From NCBI RefSeq assembly GCF_001499965.1, contig NZ_LQIT01000021.1:26051-90050 (forward strand): a stretch of DNA of 64,000 nt, written 5' to 3'. The DNA is from Mycobacterium sp. GA-2829. Its GTDB lineage: Bacteria; Actinomycetota; Actinomycetes; Mycobacteriales; Mycobacteriaceae. Below, piece by piece: positions 53,806-63,557 of this stretch. The notes beneath the pieces are model-generated. The model saw nothing but the letters and a program-made list of their open reading frames with translations, was not told the origin of the DNA and searched no databases. The position numbers and the translations under genes were made by a program. The number at the start of each line of letters is the position of its first letter. Positions within the stretch are counted from its first letter, which is position 1.

Positions 53806-54711
53806 GTGCAGGTCCGTGAAGGCAAGGCCCCCTCGGGTGACGTGCAGATCCACTACGAGGACATGGGTGACCCCAACGACCCGGCGGTTCTGCTCATCAT
53901 GGGTCTCGGCGCGCAGCTGACGTTCTGGCGCGAGGATTTCTGCCGCAAGCTCGTCGATCAGGGCTTGCGCGTGATCCGCTACGACAACCGCGACGTCGGG
54001 CTGTCGACGTGGTTCGACGGGCAGCGCACCCAGGGTTCGCAGGTCGGGAACATGGTCCGGTCGGTGCTCGGGCGCAGGAGCCCGTCGCTGTACACGCTGG
54101 AGGACATGGCCGACGACGCCGCCGCGCTGCTCGACCACCTCGGTATCGAGCAGGCGCACATCGTGGGCGGGTCGATGGGCGGGATGATCGCGCAGATCGT
54201 CGCGGCGCGGCACGCCCAGCGGACCAAGACGCTCGCGGTGATCTTCTCGTCGAACAACCAGGCCTTCCTGCCGCCGCCGGGGCCGCAGCAGCTGCTGGCG
54301 GTGACCACCGGGCCGTCGCCGAAGTCGCCGAAGGACGTGATCGTCGAGAACTCGATCAAGGTCAGCAAGCTCATCGGCAGCCCGGGCTACCCGCGGTCGG
54401 AGGACGCGTTGCGCGCCGACGCGATCGCGTTCTACGAGCGGGCGTACAACCCGCACGGCGTGGCGCGCCAGTTCAACGCCATCACCGGCAGCGGCAGCCT
54501 GCTGCGCTACAACAAGATGACGACGGCGCCGACGGTGGTCATCCACGGCAAGGCCGACAAGCTGATGCGGCCGTCGGGCGGTAAGGCGATCGCGAAGGCG
54601 ATCCCGAACGCGCGGCTGGTGCTGTTCGACGGCATGGGCCACGAGCTGCCCGAAGAACTGTGGGACGAGATTGTCGGTGAGTTGAAGACGACGTTCGCCG
54701 AACGGTCCTGA
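53806..54711 (+). CDS. lipG: Alpha/beta hydrolase (LipG-like)
   Basis: This is a 301-residue alpha/beta-hydrolase of the esterase/lipase type. The nucleophile elbow is AHIVGGSMGGMIAQIVA (Ser). The Asp in HGKADKLMRP and the His in FDGMGHELPEELW complete the triad. The oxyanion region is LLIMGLGAQLTFW. GTG 53806 is chosen because GGAGG from the end of the upstream gene precedes it; an in-frame ATG at 53764 inside that gene would add 14 residues. It corresponds to lipG (Rv0646c), which has been associated with cell-envelope lipid turnover. It is 132 bp before the first mycolate methyltransferase. Confidence 0.9.
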   Translation: MQVREGKAPSGDVQIHYEDMGDPNDPAVLLIMGLGAQLTFWREDFCRKLVDQGLRVIRYDNRDVGLSTWFDGQRTQGSQVGNMVRSVLGRRSPSLYTLEDMADDAAALLDHLGIEQAHIVGGSMGGMIAQIVAARHAQRTKTLAVIFSSNNQAFLPPPGPQQLLAVTTGPSPKSPKDVIVENSIKVSKLIGSPGYPRSEDALRADAIAFYERAYNPHGVARQFNAITGSGSLLRYNKMTTAPTVVIHGKADKLMRPSGGKAIAKAIPNARLVLFDGMGHELPEELWDEIVGELKTTFAERS

Positions 54712-54843
54712 CCAGCGGCCGCGATTTTGGAGATTGGGCTGGTCCACCTCCATCCGTTAGCATCGCGAAAGAGCGCAGGTGGGCCGTCGCGGCTGTCAAT
54801 GCCGACACCGTGAGGCCGTGAACCCGCCAGGAAAGGCACCATC

Positions 54844-55713
54844 ATGGCCCGAACGGGCAAACTGAAGCCGCACTTCGAAGACGTCCAGGCCCATTACGAC
54901 CTGTCCGACGACTTCTTCCGGCTGTTCCTTGATCCTTCGCAGATGTACAGCTGCGCCTACTTCGAGCGCGACGACATGACGCTCGAGGAGGCGCAGCGCG
55001 CCAAGGTCGATCTCGCGTTGGGCAAGCTGGGCTTAGAGCCCGGCATGACGCTGCTCGACGTGGGCTGCGGCTGGGGTTACACGATGATGCGGGCGATCGA
55101 GCGCTACGACGTCAACGTCATCGGGCTGACGCTGAGCGAGAACCAGAAGGCCCACGTCGAGCGGATCTTCGCCGAGTCGGACAGCCCGCGCACCAAGGAA
55201 GTGCGGCTCGAGGGCTGGGAGAACTTCGACCAGCCCGTCGACCGCATCGTCTCGATCGGTGCCTTCGAACACTTCGGCAAAGACCGCTGGGACGACTTCT
55301 TCGCCACGGCCTACCGGGTGCTGCCCGACGACGGCGTGATGCTGCTGCACACGATCACGGCGTTGACGATCCCGCAGATGATCGAGCGCGGTATCCCGCT
55401 GACGTTCTCGGTGGCGCGGTTCATCAAGTTCATCCTCACCGAGATCTTCCCGGGCGGGTACCTGCCGACGATCGAGTTGGTCGGCGAGCACGCCGGCAAG
55501 GCGGGTTTCACGCTGACGCGCGAGCAGTCGCTGCAGCCGCACTACGCGAAGACGCTGGACCATTGGGCGGCGGCGCTCGAGGCGCATAAGGACGAGGCGA
55601 TCGCGGTGCAGTCCGAGGAGGTCTACGACCGCTACATGCACTACCTGACCGGGTGCGCGGACGCGTTCCGCAAGGGCTACACCGACGTCAATCAGTTCAC
55701 CCTCGTCAAATAA
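54844..55713 (+). CDS. Mycolic-acid cyclopropane synthase/methyltransferase (MmaA2/CmaA-like)
   Basis: This is an S-adenosylmethionine-dependent enzyme that modifies double bonds in meromycolic chains to cyclopropanes or methyl branches. It has 289 residues, the family norm. Motifs are [19 protein letters not shown] (start of the fold), [15 protein letters not shown] (SAM motif I), the [14 protein letters not shown] active-site segment, and the C-terminal [12 protein letters not shown]. The C-terminus [12 protein letters not shown] and overall pattern are nearer MmaA2/CmaA than MmaA1 as I remember them. GGAAAGG precedes the ATG. The exact paralogue name needs phylogeny. Confidence 0.9.
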   Translation: MARTGKLKPHFEDVQAHYDLSDDFFRLFLDPSQMYSCAYFERDDMTLEEAQRAKVDLALGKLGLEPGMTLLDVGCGWGYTMMRAIERYDVNVIGLTLSENQKAHVERIFAESDSPRTKEVRLEGWENFDQPVDRIVSIGAFEHFGKDRWDDFFATAYRVLPDDGVMLLHTITALTIPQMIERGIPLTFSVARFIKFILTEIFPGGYLPTIELVGEHAGKAGFTLTREQSLQPHYAKTLDHWAAALEAHKDEAIAVQSEEVYDRYMHYLTGCADAFRKGYTDVNQFTLVK

Positions 55714-55882
55714 GCTCACGGAGCAAAGCTCACAACTGTCGCGGGCGTCAAACAGCTTGCGCCGGCGTTGACCGACACGTGCCGGGGTGGCCAGTAGGCC
55801 GCCTAGAGGCAGGTAGGGTGCGGTCCAACTACGTTTTGATGAACGGAATGCGACCTGTCATCAGGAAGGCCGAATAGGAACC

Positions 55883-56782
55883 ATGTCTGACAAAGCCACG
55901 GGCACCAAAGATCTGATTCCTCACTTTGAGGACATCCAGGCCCACTACGACCTCTCGGACGATTTCTTCGGCGTCTTCCAGGATCCGACGCGCAAGTACA
56001 GCTGTGCGTACTACACCGGGCCGAACGTGACGCTGTCCGAGGCGCAGATCGCCAATGTCGATCAGCACCTGGACCGCCTGGACCTCAAGCCGGGGATGAC
56101 GCTGCTCGAGGTGGGGTGCGGTTGGGGCCTGACGCTGGCGCGGGCCATGGAGAAGTACGACGTCAACGTCATCGGGCTGACGCTGAGCAAGAACCAGCAG
56201 GCGTACTGCAACAAGATGCTGTCGGAGCTGAACAGTGAGCGCACGTTCGATGTGCGGCTCGAGGGGTGGGAGCAGTTCCACTCCCCCGTCGACCGCATCG
56301 TGTCGATCGAAGCTTTTGAGCACTTCGGGTTCGAGCGGTACGACGACTTCTTCAAGACGTGCTTCGACATCATGCCCGACGACGGCCGCATGACGGTGCA
56401 GAGCAGCTGCGGCTACCACCCGAATGACCTGCAGGCCCGCGGCAAGAAGCTGACCTTCGAACTGGCGCGGTTCGCCAAGTTCATCCACGAGGTGATCTTC
56501 CCGGGCGGCCGCATCCCGACCACGCAGATGATGGTCGAGCACGGCGAGAAGGCCGGGTTCGTGGTGCCGGAGGCGCTGTCGCTGCGCAACCACTACATCA
56601 AGACCCTCGGCATCTGGGCCGCGCGCCTCGAGCATCACAAGGACGAGGCGATCGCCGCCGCCGGGGAGCAGAGCTACAACGACTACATGCGGTACCTGAC
56701 CGGGTGCCAGTACTACTTCGTCGACGAGGCGCTCGACGTCAGCCTGGTGACCTACCTGAAGCCGGGCGCTGCAGCCGCCTAG
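55883..56782 (+). CDS. mmaA4: Mycolic-acid methyltransferase, MmaA4-like (hydroxymycolate synthase)
   Basis: This is a SAM-dependent mycolate methyltransferase of 299 residues. Motifs are [40 protein letters not shown] (SAM site) and [19 protein letters not shown] (active site with Glu). The distinguishing C-terminus [16 protein letters not shown] and the internal [20 protein letters not shown] are close to MmaA4, which adds a methyl and hydroxyl to start oxygenated mycolates. No mmaA3 or mmaA1 follows, so methoxy-mycolate synthesis is not implied by this cluster. GGAACC precedes the ATG. Confidence 0.88.
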   Translation: MSDKATGTKDLIPHFEDIQAHYDLSDDFFGVFQDPTRKYSCAYYTGPNVTLSEAQIANVDQHLDRLDLKPGMTLLEVGCGWGLTLARAMEKYDVNVIGLTLSKNQQAYCNKMLSELNSERTFDVRLEGWEQFHSPVDRIVSIEAFEHFGFERYDDFFKTCFDIMPDDGRMTVQSSCGYHPNDLQARGKKLTFELARFAKFIHEVIFPGGRIPTTQMMVEHGEKAGFVVPEALSLRNHYIKTLGIWAARLEHHKDEAIAAAGEQSYNDYMRYLTGCQYYFVDEALDVSLVTYLKPGAAAA

Positions 56783-56793
56783 GCTCCTTCTAC

Positions 56794-56832
56794 GAGAATC
56801 GCCCCGTCACTCTCGAGTGGCGGGGCGATCTC
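56794..56832. terminator. Bidirectional terminator-like hairpin after mmaA4-like gene
   Basis: The arms 56794-56810 and 56817-56832 (GAGAATCGCCCCGTCAC with its near complement) form a stable stem around a short loop. It lies between the convergent mmaA4-like gene and the small secreted gene, 12 bp after the first stop and 14 bp from the other. Confidence 0.7.
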
Positions 56833-56845
56833 GTTGGGCTGAGTG

Positions 56846-57160
56846 TCAGCAGTTGTTGGGACGGTCCACGCCGACGGCGGGGCGCGACTTGGCGCGCAGG
56901 GTGCTGCCCGCAGACGGCGACTGCGCGCACACGGTCCAGTTGCTGTAGTTGATGACCTCACCGGGGCCGGAGCGGTTCACGGGCGTGAGCGTGAGTCCGC
57001 TGCCTTCGGTCGCGGCCTCGAAGGCCTTCTGCGCGGCGGCCAGGTTCATCTTGCGGATGTCCGGCATCGTCCAGGTGCTCGGCGCGGCCATGGCCGGTGG
57101 GGCGCTGAGCGCCATGGATGTTGCGAACACGACCGCGCCGACGGCGAAGCGATACTTCAT
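56846..57160 (-). CDS. Small secreted PASTA-like protein (paralogue 2)
   Basis: This is a 104-residue exported protein with a signal peptide at about residues 1-25 (FAVGAVVFATSMALSAPPAMA). The mature part has the same plan as the protein at 50815-51138: STWTMPDIRKMNLAAAQKAF, then INYSNWTVCAQSPSAGSTLR and a final Cys. The ATG at 57160 is preceded by GGAGGGG. The shared MPD start and NWxVCAQSP motif show common ancestry. The two genes bracket the acyltransferase-to-mmaA4 block on the opposite strand. Function is unknown. Confidence 0.83.
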   Translation of the reverse strand: MKYRFAVGAVVFATSMALSAPPAMAAPSTWTMPDIRKMNLAAAQKAFEAATEGSGLTLTPVNRSGPGEVINYSNWTVCAQSPSAGSTLRAKSRPAVGVDRPNNC

Positions 57161-57306
57161 GTGGATTCCCCTCCAGAATTCCCCGCGGTCACCGGAAGCT
57201 GGTTGCCGACCGCGTCCCGACGACTTTAGTCGATTCTTGAGCATGAAAATGTCTTCTCCGAGCGCCGTGGTGGTTGCAATGCCATAACACTCAGCGCGCC
57301 AAACGC

Positions 57307-58890
57307 TTACGCGGCGGCCTTCTCCTCGCTCGGCGCCGAGTCGGTCTTGGGGCCGGCGGTCTGGCCGGCGTCGTTGTCGTCGCCGTCGTCGTTGCTCGGG
57401 GCCTCCTCGTTCTCGGCCTCCTGCTCGGGAGTTTCCGCGGTGACGTCGCCGTTCTCGTCGAGGTCGTCCTCTTTGACGTCTTCCTCCTTGACGTCTTCGT
57501 CCTGGGTGGCGTCGTCGATGATGTCGTCCTCGAGGGTCTCGTCCTGCGGGTCTTCTTCCTTGGGCTCCTCGGCCGGCTGCTCGGTGGCGTCGTCAGCGAC
57601 GACGTCCTCGTCGCGTGTCTCGCCGGTCGTCCCGTCGGAGACCGGCGCGATGACGGTCTCGTCCTTCTGGTCGGTCTGCTGTTCCGCGTCGTCTGCGGCG
57701 AGCCGGCCGAACGCCTTGCCGGCGGCGAGCACGCTGTCCTGGTCGGACTGGCGCTGCACCGGAACCTGGATCGTGAGGTCGCCCGTGCCGTGGATGGCGT
57801 CCTCGATGCCTTGGACGATCGCGTGAACGAAGTCCACAGAGAACTGGACCGGGTTGAAGGTGAGCGGATTGAACGGCAGGATCGACAGGTTCCGCGCGAT
57901 GCCCGGGTTGGCCTGGCGGTCGTAACCGAGGTCGATGAGCAGCTTGGTCACCGGCTGCAGCAGGCGCACGACGGGTTCGATGAAAGCCGATGTGCCGGTT
58001 TCCTGTCCGATCTCGATGAGCGGCATGAAGATCGGGAGGGTGCCGCGCTGCGGGATGAGCACGAACGTGGCGTCGTTGTGCGTCCGGCTCGGCAGGCCGG
58101 CGACGAACTCCGGGAACGTCGCGGGGTCGTAGCCGTAGGGCAGGGAATCGGTGGGCGCGTTGCTGTTGGGGTCGAGGTAGTTGCCGTGGATGTAGACGAA
58201 CCCCATCAGCGCGTTGGCGACGGCCAGTGGGTTGCCCCAGTACTGCGGGGCGTCGCCGACGGGGTCGTACTCGAAGGAGTAGTTGGTGCTCTTGATGCCC
58301 TTGGTCGGCAGCTGCGGACCGAAGGAGATGTTGAGGCCCGGGATGTAGCGCAGGAAGCTCAGGCGCGACCAGAGGCCCTGGGGGTTGTTGATGTTGCCGA
58401 TGGTGACGACGGTGATGCGGTTCCGTTGCTCCTCGGGGATGTCGTACATGGCGCGCGAAACGACTGCTCCCCCTTGGGAATAGCCGAAGATGATGATCTG
58501 CTCGGCGGCGGGCGCGGTGCGCACTACTTCAGTCAGTTGAACGTCAAGGTTGTGGACGCCCTCCCCCACCGACTCGTTCCAGGTGTCGCATTTGAGACCC
58601 GGGCACCAGCCGGGCAGTGGGATCGGCCAGAAACTGGCCGGGTAGTCGACGCCGAGGAGCTGGCAGCCGTCCGTTGACGAGCACGGGACACCGGAGTTGT
58701 TGATGAACCGGTCGGCGGCGTTCTCCTTGTAGCCCTGGACGGTGCCGATGTTGTGGGTGCCGGTGCCGGGGACGATGAGCGCGATCGCGCCGAAGGCGAG
58801 GGCCGCGGCGACCGTGGACGCGATCCAGAGACCGACGGTGGCGACGATGGCGGTGAACGCGACGATCGTTGCGTTTGCAGACTTACGCAT
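57307..58890 (-). CDS. PE-PPE-domain serine hydrolase with acidic C-terminal tail
   Basis: This 527-residue protein has an N-terminal membrane or signal helix (about residues 7-40, VAFTAIVATVGLWIASTVAA and on). An alpha/beta-hydrolase PE-PPE domain begins ALIVPGTGTHNIGTVQGY. The nucleophile is Ser in IIIFGYSQGGAVVSRAM, with a likely Asp in FEYDPVGDAPQYWGNP and His near GLPSRTHNDA. There is no PE or PPE N-terminal domain. Residues from about 395 to the end are low complexity and very acidic (EEDVKEDDLDENGDV), probably disordered. It is likely a surface esterase. The transcript seems to be single-gene. Confidence 0.87.
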   Translation of the reverse strand: MRKSANATIVAFTAIVATVGLWIASTVAAALAFGAIALIVPGTGTHNIGTVQGYKENAADRFINNSGVPCSSTDGCQLLGVDYPASFWPIPLPGWCPGLKCDTWNESVGEGVHNLDVQLTEVVRTAPAAEQIIIFGYSQGGAVVSRAMYDIPEEQRNRITVVTIGNINNPQGLWSRLSFLRYIPGLNISFGPQLPTKGIKSTNYSFEYDPVGDAPQYWGNPLAVANALMGFVYIHGNYLDPNSNAPTDSLPYGYDPATFPEFVAGLPSRTHNDATFVLIPQRGTLPIFMPLIEIGQETGTSAFIEPVVRLLQPVTKLLIDLGYDRQANPGIARNLSILPFNPLTFNPVQFSVDFVHAIVQGIEDAIHGTGDLTIQVPVQRQSDQDSVLAAGKAFGRLAADDAEQQTDQKDETVIAPVSDGTTGETRDEDVVADDATEQPAEEPKEEDPQDETLEDDIIDDATQDEDVKEEDVKEDDLDENGDVTAETPEQEAENEEAPSNDDGDDNDAGQTAGPKTDSAPSEEKAAA

Positions 58891-59289
58891 GTGTCAAAGG
58901 TTCACATATCAAGGCTTGCTGGCGAGGCCGATTTGACCGACTTTGTCGACCGCGGTGATCACCTCGGCGTGCGAATCGACCGGGTTCTGGTCGACGAAGC
59001 GCGTGCACGCGGCCTAGCGAAGGCTGGTGCGGCCGAGCCGACGGCGACACCGTCGTTGCAACCGCTTGGTTCACGCATGCCTTGACCTCGCAGGGCTAGC
59101 CTGACACCCACCCGATCTGGTGCACCGGGCGGTATGAGAGCCGAATTGTCAATGTTGAGTTCAGATTCGCCCGCTTACGATCAAGACTCCAAACGTCACC
59201 GTGCTCGACCTAACCGCCTCCTGCAGTTAACAGATGCAACACCTGTCCCGTAGCATCGAGCTGGCGGAAGGTGTGGGGGGGGTTCGCCG
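58891..59289. other. Gene-free 399-bp intergenic region
   Basis: This region lies between the divergent PE-PPE hydrolase and DUF1800 genes. It should carry both promoters, but I find no clear -35/-10 pair with standard spacing, and no hairpin, tRNA or repeat. A run of G (59275-59282) just before the DUF1800 start may serve as ribosome site. Confidence 0.5.
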
Positions 59290-60603
59290 GTGTCTACGCA
59301 ATCGGTGGAATGGATGGCCGCCGCGCGCCTATTGAGGCGGAGCGGGTTCGGTACTACCGGTGTGGCTGTCGACACTTTGGTCGCCGAGGGGACCGACTCA
59401 TATCTCGAGTCGGCGCTCAGTGGGGCGGAAGATCCTGGTGCGACGTCGACGCCCGTACCAAACCTCGATATCAGCGCCGCGAAGCCTGGTAACGAAGCCA
59501 CGACTGCAGCCCGGCGAAACTACAATAAGGAAATCGCTGAGCGGCGCGCGGAGCTCATGGGTTGGTGGGTGCGACGCATGGTTGCCGTCGAACAGCCACT
59601 CCGCGAGAAGTTGACTCTCTTGTGGCACAACCACTTCGCCACATCGCTCGATAAAGTCAGGTATCCCTCGTTCATGGCCGCGCAAAACGAGACCATCCGT
59701 TCGCTGTGCCTGGGAGACTTCCGCACGTTGGCGTTCGCCATGTTGACAGATGCAGCCATGGTGAGGTGGTTGGACGGCCACACGAATCGCATGGGCTCGC
59801 CCAACGAGAACCTGGCCCGAGAATTCCTTGAGCTCTTTGCCCTCGGCCACGGCAACGGGTACTCGGAGAAAGACGTGCGCGAGGGGGCCCGCGCACTGAC
59901 GGGTTGGTCTATTGACGACGCCGGAGTCACGAAGCTGGTCGCCAAGCGTCAGGACACCGCACCGAAGACGGTCCTCGGTACAACGAGGAACCTCGACTCT
60001 GCAGGATTCTGCGACGTGGTGTTGTCTCATCCGAATTCTGCTCGGTTCGTATGCAGCAGGCTCTGGCGACAACTCGCGTCGGACTCCGCTCCCACCAGCG
60101 CCACGCTTAAACGCCTACTTGTTTCATACGGGGACGATGCGGACCTGCGCGCTCTCACCAGGGCAATTCTGACCGACCCAGAGTTCTCCGAACGGGGAAC
60201 TACCCAGATCGTTGGCCCCGTGGAGTGGTTCATCGGACTCCATCGAGCCATGCACATCCCGATCGACAGCCCGAGGAAAGCCAAACACGTGAACGCGACG
60301 CTGAAGTCGCTCGGACAGCTGCCTTTCTACCCTCCGAGCGTCGGTGGATGGCCGGGCGGGCAAGGCTGGTTGTCGGCTGCCGCGGCTGGGATCAGATTGC
60401 GCGCGGCCGCAGCCCTGATAAGGGAGGGCGACATCAGCGCTGTAGAAGACGCGCCGGCAAGCGATCGACTGGACGCCGCGGGATACCTGCTGGGAATCGG
60501 CGCGTGGTCGAACACCACCGCTGAAGCGCTGCAGCCTCTGAGGAAGAACGCTCACGCCCTGGTCGCTGCTGCCGCCAACACCCCTGAGTACCTGGTGTCG
60601 TGA
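59290..60603 (+). CDS. DUF1800 domain protein
   Basis: This 437-residue protein belongs to the DUF1800 family, which is usually encoded next to DUF1501 proteins. Family signatures are MAAARLLRRSGFGTTG near the start, REKLTLLWHNHFATS, LAREFLELFALGHGNGYSEK and DVREGARALTGWSID, and LPFYPPSVGGWPGGQGWLS. The start is GTG 59290. No signal peptide is apparent, and the N-terminus is helical. The biochemical function is unknown. It is 7 bp before the DUF1501 gene and surely cotranscribed. GC is a little lower than the core genes. Confidence 0.85.
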   Translation: MSTQSVEWMAAARLLRRSGFGTTGVAVDTLVAEGTDSYLESALSGAEDPGATSTPVPNLDISAAKPGNEATTAARRNYNKEIAERRAELMGWWVRRMVAVEQPLREKLTLLWHNHFATSLDKVRYPSFMAAQNETIRSLCLGDFRTLAFAMLTDAAMVRWLDGHTNRMGSPNENLAREFLELFALGHGNGYSEKDVREGARALTGWSIDDAGVTKLVAKRQDTAPKTVLGTTRNLDSAGFCDVVLSHPNSARFVCSRLWRQLASDSAPTSATLKRLLVSYGDDADLRALTRAILTDPEFSERGTTQIVGPVEWFIGLHRAMHIPIDSPRKAKHVNATLKSLGQLPFYPPSVGGWPGGQGWLSAAAAGIRLRAAAALIREGDISAVEDAPASDRLDAAGYLLGIGAWSNTTAEALQPLRKNAHALVAAAANTPEYLVS

Positions 60604-60610
60604 GAGGCCA

Positions 60611-61834
60611 ATGGTGAACCTCAACCGCCGTCGATTTCTAGCGAGTTGCACCGGTATCGGTGCCGCCGGGCTGTTGTCCGCAACCACGACCTTCACGTGG
60701 GACCAGCTGACGCAAGCTGCCAAGGCCTCTCCGCTCGCCGAGGGCAGCGGAATCCTGGTACTCGTCACTTTGTATGGCGGCAACGACGGCATCAACACGC
60801 TCGTTCCACTAGCCGATGATGCCTACCAGGACGCCCGTCCCGAGCTCGCATACGCGCCGGACGAACTCCTCGCACTTGACGAAGAGTTCGGTCTGAACCC
60901 GGAAATGCCCGGGATGGCCAAGATGTTTGACGAGAAATCCCTTGCGATCATTCGAGGGGTCGGTTATCCCGAACCTGATCGAAGCCACTTCCGATCAATG
61001 GACATCTGGCAAAGTGGGTCCACCGACAATGGAGTGACCAGCGGTTGGATCGGCCGGTGGCTCGACACAGGCAACGCTGCCGACCCGCTGCGTGCGCTCA
61101 ACATCGGCTCGGTGTTACCCATGCTCGCGGTCGGCGAAACCACGACCGCCGCAGCCTTTTCAACTCAGATCATCCCACCGAAGAGCTCCGCCGGCTTCAT
61201 CAAGTCGATGGCCCGTAGAGATCCGGACGACAACCGAGCGATGGCGCTGGTCCGGAATTCCTACCGCGCGGTTCCCACAGTCGCCGACGCCCTGGCACCG
61301 CTCTTCGCCGACACCGACGACGGCGCACCGGTCAGCGAAACGGGCGAAGGCAGCAATGGACTCGACGTTCAATTGAATGCCGTTGCGCAGTGCATATCAG
61401 CGGGATTGCCCACACGGGTGTACAGCGTGTCCATCGGTGGCTTCGATACTCACTCCGAGCAACGTGACGATCACCGCCGGTTGATCGGCGTCGTGGATCG
61501 CGCCGTCAGCAGGTTCATGAAGAAGATGCAGAACGACCAGTACGGCAAGCATGTTGTGCTGATGGCTTACTCGGAGTTCGGCCGACGAGTCGAAGCGAAT
61601 GCATCCGAGGGCACAGACCACGGCACCGCGGGGCCGGTCTTCGTCGCGGGTCAAGGAATTCGCGGAGGGTTCTACGGTGACGAACCGAGCCTCACTGATC
61701 TTGACGATGGAAACCTGAAGGTGACAACGGATTTCCGGGATATCTACAGCGAGCTGATCTCGGTGACACTCGAGTCCGACCCCGAGCCGGTGCTCGGCGC
61801 GGGACGGAAGGAACTCGGCTTCTTCAAGGCCTGA
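60611..61834 (+). CDS. DUF1501 domain protein with twin-arginine-like signal
   Basis: This is a 407-residue alkaline-phosphatase-superfamily-like protein (DUF1501). The N-terminus NLNRRRFLASCTGIGAAGLL is a twin-arginine (Tat) signal, so it is likely exported folded. Motifs include LVLVTLYGGNDGINTLVPLA, HFRSMDIWQSGS, IGGFDTHSEQ (His) and MAYSEFGRRVEANASEGTDH. In the related family these regions form metal sites. Together with DUF1800 it forms a conserved two-gene module of unknown enzymatic role; a link to extracellular polysaccharide handling is suggested by the neighbours downstream. Confidence 0.85.
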   Translation: MVNLNRRRFLASCTGIGAAGLLSATTTFTWDQLTQAAKASPLAEGSGILVLVTLYGGNDGINTLVPLADDAYQDARPELAYAPDELLALDEEFGLNPEMPGMAKMFDEKSLAIIRGVGYPEPDRSHFRSMDIWQSGSTDNGVTSGWIGRWLDTGNAADPLRALNIGSVLPMLAVGETTTAAAFSTQIIPPKSSAGFIKSMARRDPDDNRAMALVRNSYRAVPTVADALAPLFADTDDGAPVSETGEGSNGLDVQLNAVAQCISAGLPTRVYSVSIGGFDTHSEQRDDHRRLIGVVDRAVSRFMKKMQNDQYGKHVVLMAYSEFGRRVEANASEGTDHGTAGPVFVAGQGIRGGFYGDEPSLTDLDDGNLKVTTDFRDIYSELISVTLESDPEPVLGAGRKELGFFKA

Positions 61835-62073
61835 AAGCCGATGAGAGTGCAATTCGACGCACCAGGCGGCTGGCGACCCGGAGACCCACCGTCGCCGTCA
61901 ATACAACTCCCGATTGCACTGCTCAGCGGAGGTTGACGCGACCACACAGCTATCCTCTATGTACGAGGATCGCTCACGATCAACCGTGACCGGACGCCGC
62001 GCTGTCGGATCCCGGTTTGAGGGGTACGTGGACAGTCCGGGGGACAACAGGGGAATCGGGGACAACGGGATCT

Positions 62074-63444
62074 ATGCGATCTATCAACACCAAGAGCTTG
62101 AATGCCGAGGGCTTCGGCCTTGAGGGCCGCCAACGTCTGGCACTATCCAATCTTTTCGCAATGGCACTAATGTTTGTTGTGGCATCAGTGGCTTTTGATC
62201 TCAATCTGGGCTTTATTTCCATTTTCGGAGATGTCGCGGAGGCGGCATTGGTGGGAACCTTTTTTGTGTTCGTGCTGCACTCTCTGGGGAAGAACGACGG
62301 ATCAGGCTTCCAGGCGAAGTTGTTGAGCCAGGACTGGGCGTATTTGAGCTGGGTGGCGCTGATGGGCGCATCGATGCTGTGGAGCGTCTCGGCGGGGACA
62401 ACCTTCAAGACGCTTGCGCCTTTGACGGTTGTGTGGGTCACAACGTTATTCCTTTGCAGGCTTCCCCGCGCAGATGCGGTTCGCGCGGTTCTCATCGTCG
62501 CCGCCGCGGCAGCAACATTATCTTTGATCGCGATTCCGCTCTTGGGCGAGTTCGCCTATCAACCGGCCAGTTCCACCGGGGCGCCCGAGCTGCGCGGCAT
62601 TTTCCGGCATCAGTTGCGCCTAGGGGCCTTTATGGCGCTGGCGTTAGGCCTAATCGTGATCGCCCGATTGAACGGCGACATCGCGCGAATTCGCACGAAA
62701 TCCAGTGTCCTCAACGTCGGATTGGTGCTACTTCTGGTGACGTTGCTGTTCCTGTCAAGAGCCCGCGGTTATGCCGGGGAAGCAGCTATTGCACTCGTGC
62801 TGACGATATTGCTCTCGCGACGTGGCTTCAAGAAGTGGGTAGTTCTGGTCATCGGGTCACTCTCGGCCCTGGTGGTCGCGAACCGCTTCAATGCGGTCTG
62901 GCAGGGTCTGCAGGATTCTGGATTCGACACTGACCTGACCGGCCGCGCACAAGTCTGGCAGAGGACGCTCAACGGCGTCACCGACGAGACGCGCCTACTC
63001 GGCCATGGCTTCGGGACGCTGAAGCTTTCCGAGTTCGATTATCTTTTCCCCTCCACCTATCGCGCGGGGCACGCGCATAGTTCGTACATACAGGCATACT
63101 TCGAGACCGGGCTGGTGGGCCTGGTGGCGCTCTTTGCTCTCATCGTTGTCCAATTGGTCGTAGCATGGCGTTACTCCGTGCGGTGCAACACCTATTCCTA
63201 TAGCCTATTTTTGGTGTTGTATACCGCCACAGGCAGCCTTACCGGCCTCAACTACGCGGGCACTCTCTCGGCACTTTTCTGCATCATGATGCTTTTCTTG
63301 GCAATCGAGAGTCGTATATCGCGATCTGCGACGAAAGCGCACGAGCGAACGGGAATCGGCGTACCTGGCACCGAACAATTGGCCCCTGGACATGATACTT
63401 CGCGCAGGCCCAGGACGGCATTGACGGTTCGCCTCACTCGATGA
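62074..63444 (+). CDS. O-antigen ligase/polymerase-like membrane protein (Wzy/WaaL family)
   Basis: This is a 456-residue polytopic membrane protein with about ten helices. A large periplasmic loop includes LTGRAQVWQRTLNGVTDETR, then LLGHGFGTLK and HAHSSYIQAYFETGLVGLVA, the motif set of O-antigen ligase family proteins (RxxxW and the conserved His). It probably joins or polymerises glycan repeat units at the outer face. The ATG at 62074 is chosen; 19 further codons are open upstream. Coding DNA here is AT-richer than the rest of the window, for example about 42% GC over 62161-62220. Confidence 0.83.
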   Translation: MRSINTKSLNAEGFGLEGRQRLALSNLFAMALMFVVASVAFDLNLGFISIFGDVAEAALVGTFFVFVLHSLGKNDGSGFQAKLLSQDWAYLSWVALMGASMLWSVSAGTTFKTLAPLTVVWVTTLFLCRLPRADAVRAVLIVAAAAATLSLIAIPLLGEFAYQPASSTGAPELRGIFRHQLRLGAFMALALGLIVIARLNGDIARIRTKSSVLNVGLVLLLVTLLFLSRARGYAGEAAIALVLTILLSRRGFKKWVVLVIGSLSALVVANRFNAVWQGLQDSGFDTDLTGRAQVWQRTLNGVTDETRLLGHGFGTLKLSEFDYLFPSTYRAGHAHSSYIQAYFETGLVGLVALFALIVVQLVVAWRYSVRCNTYSYSLFLVLYTATGSLTGLNYAGTLSALFCIMMLFLAIESRISRSATKAHERTGIGVPGTEQLAPGHDTSRRPRTALTVRLTR

Positions 63445-63557
63445 TGCAGGGTCGGGAGAACGCCGGTAGCGTCGAAGTGCAATGCTGCACTGCGGTGACC
63501 GACGTGGACTGGCGCTCGCACTGAACGCATGCCATATCAGCCAGTAAGGGGAAGACG

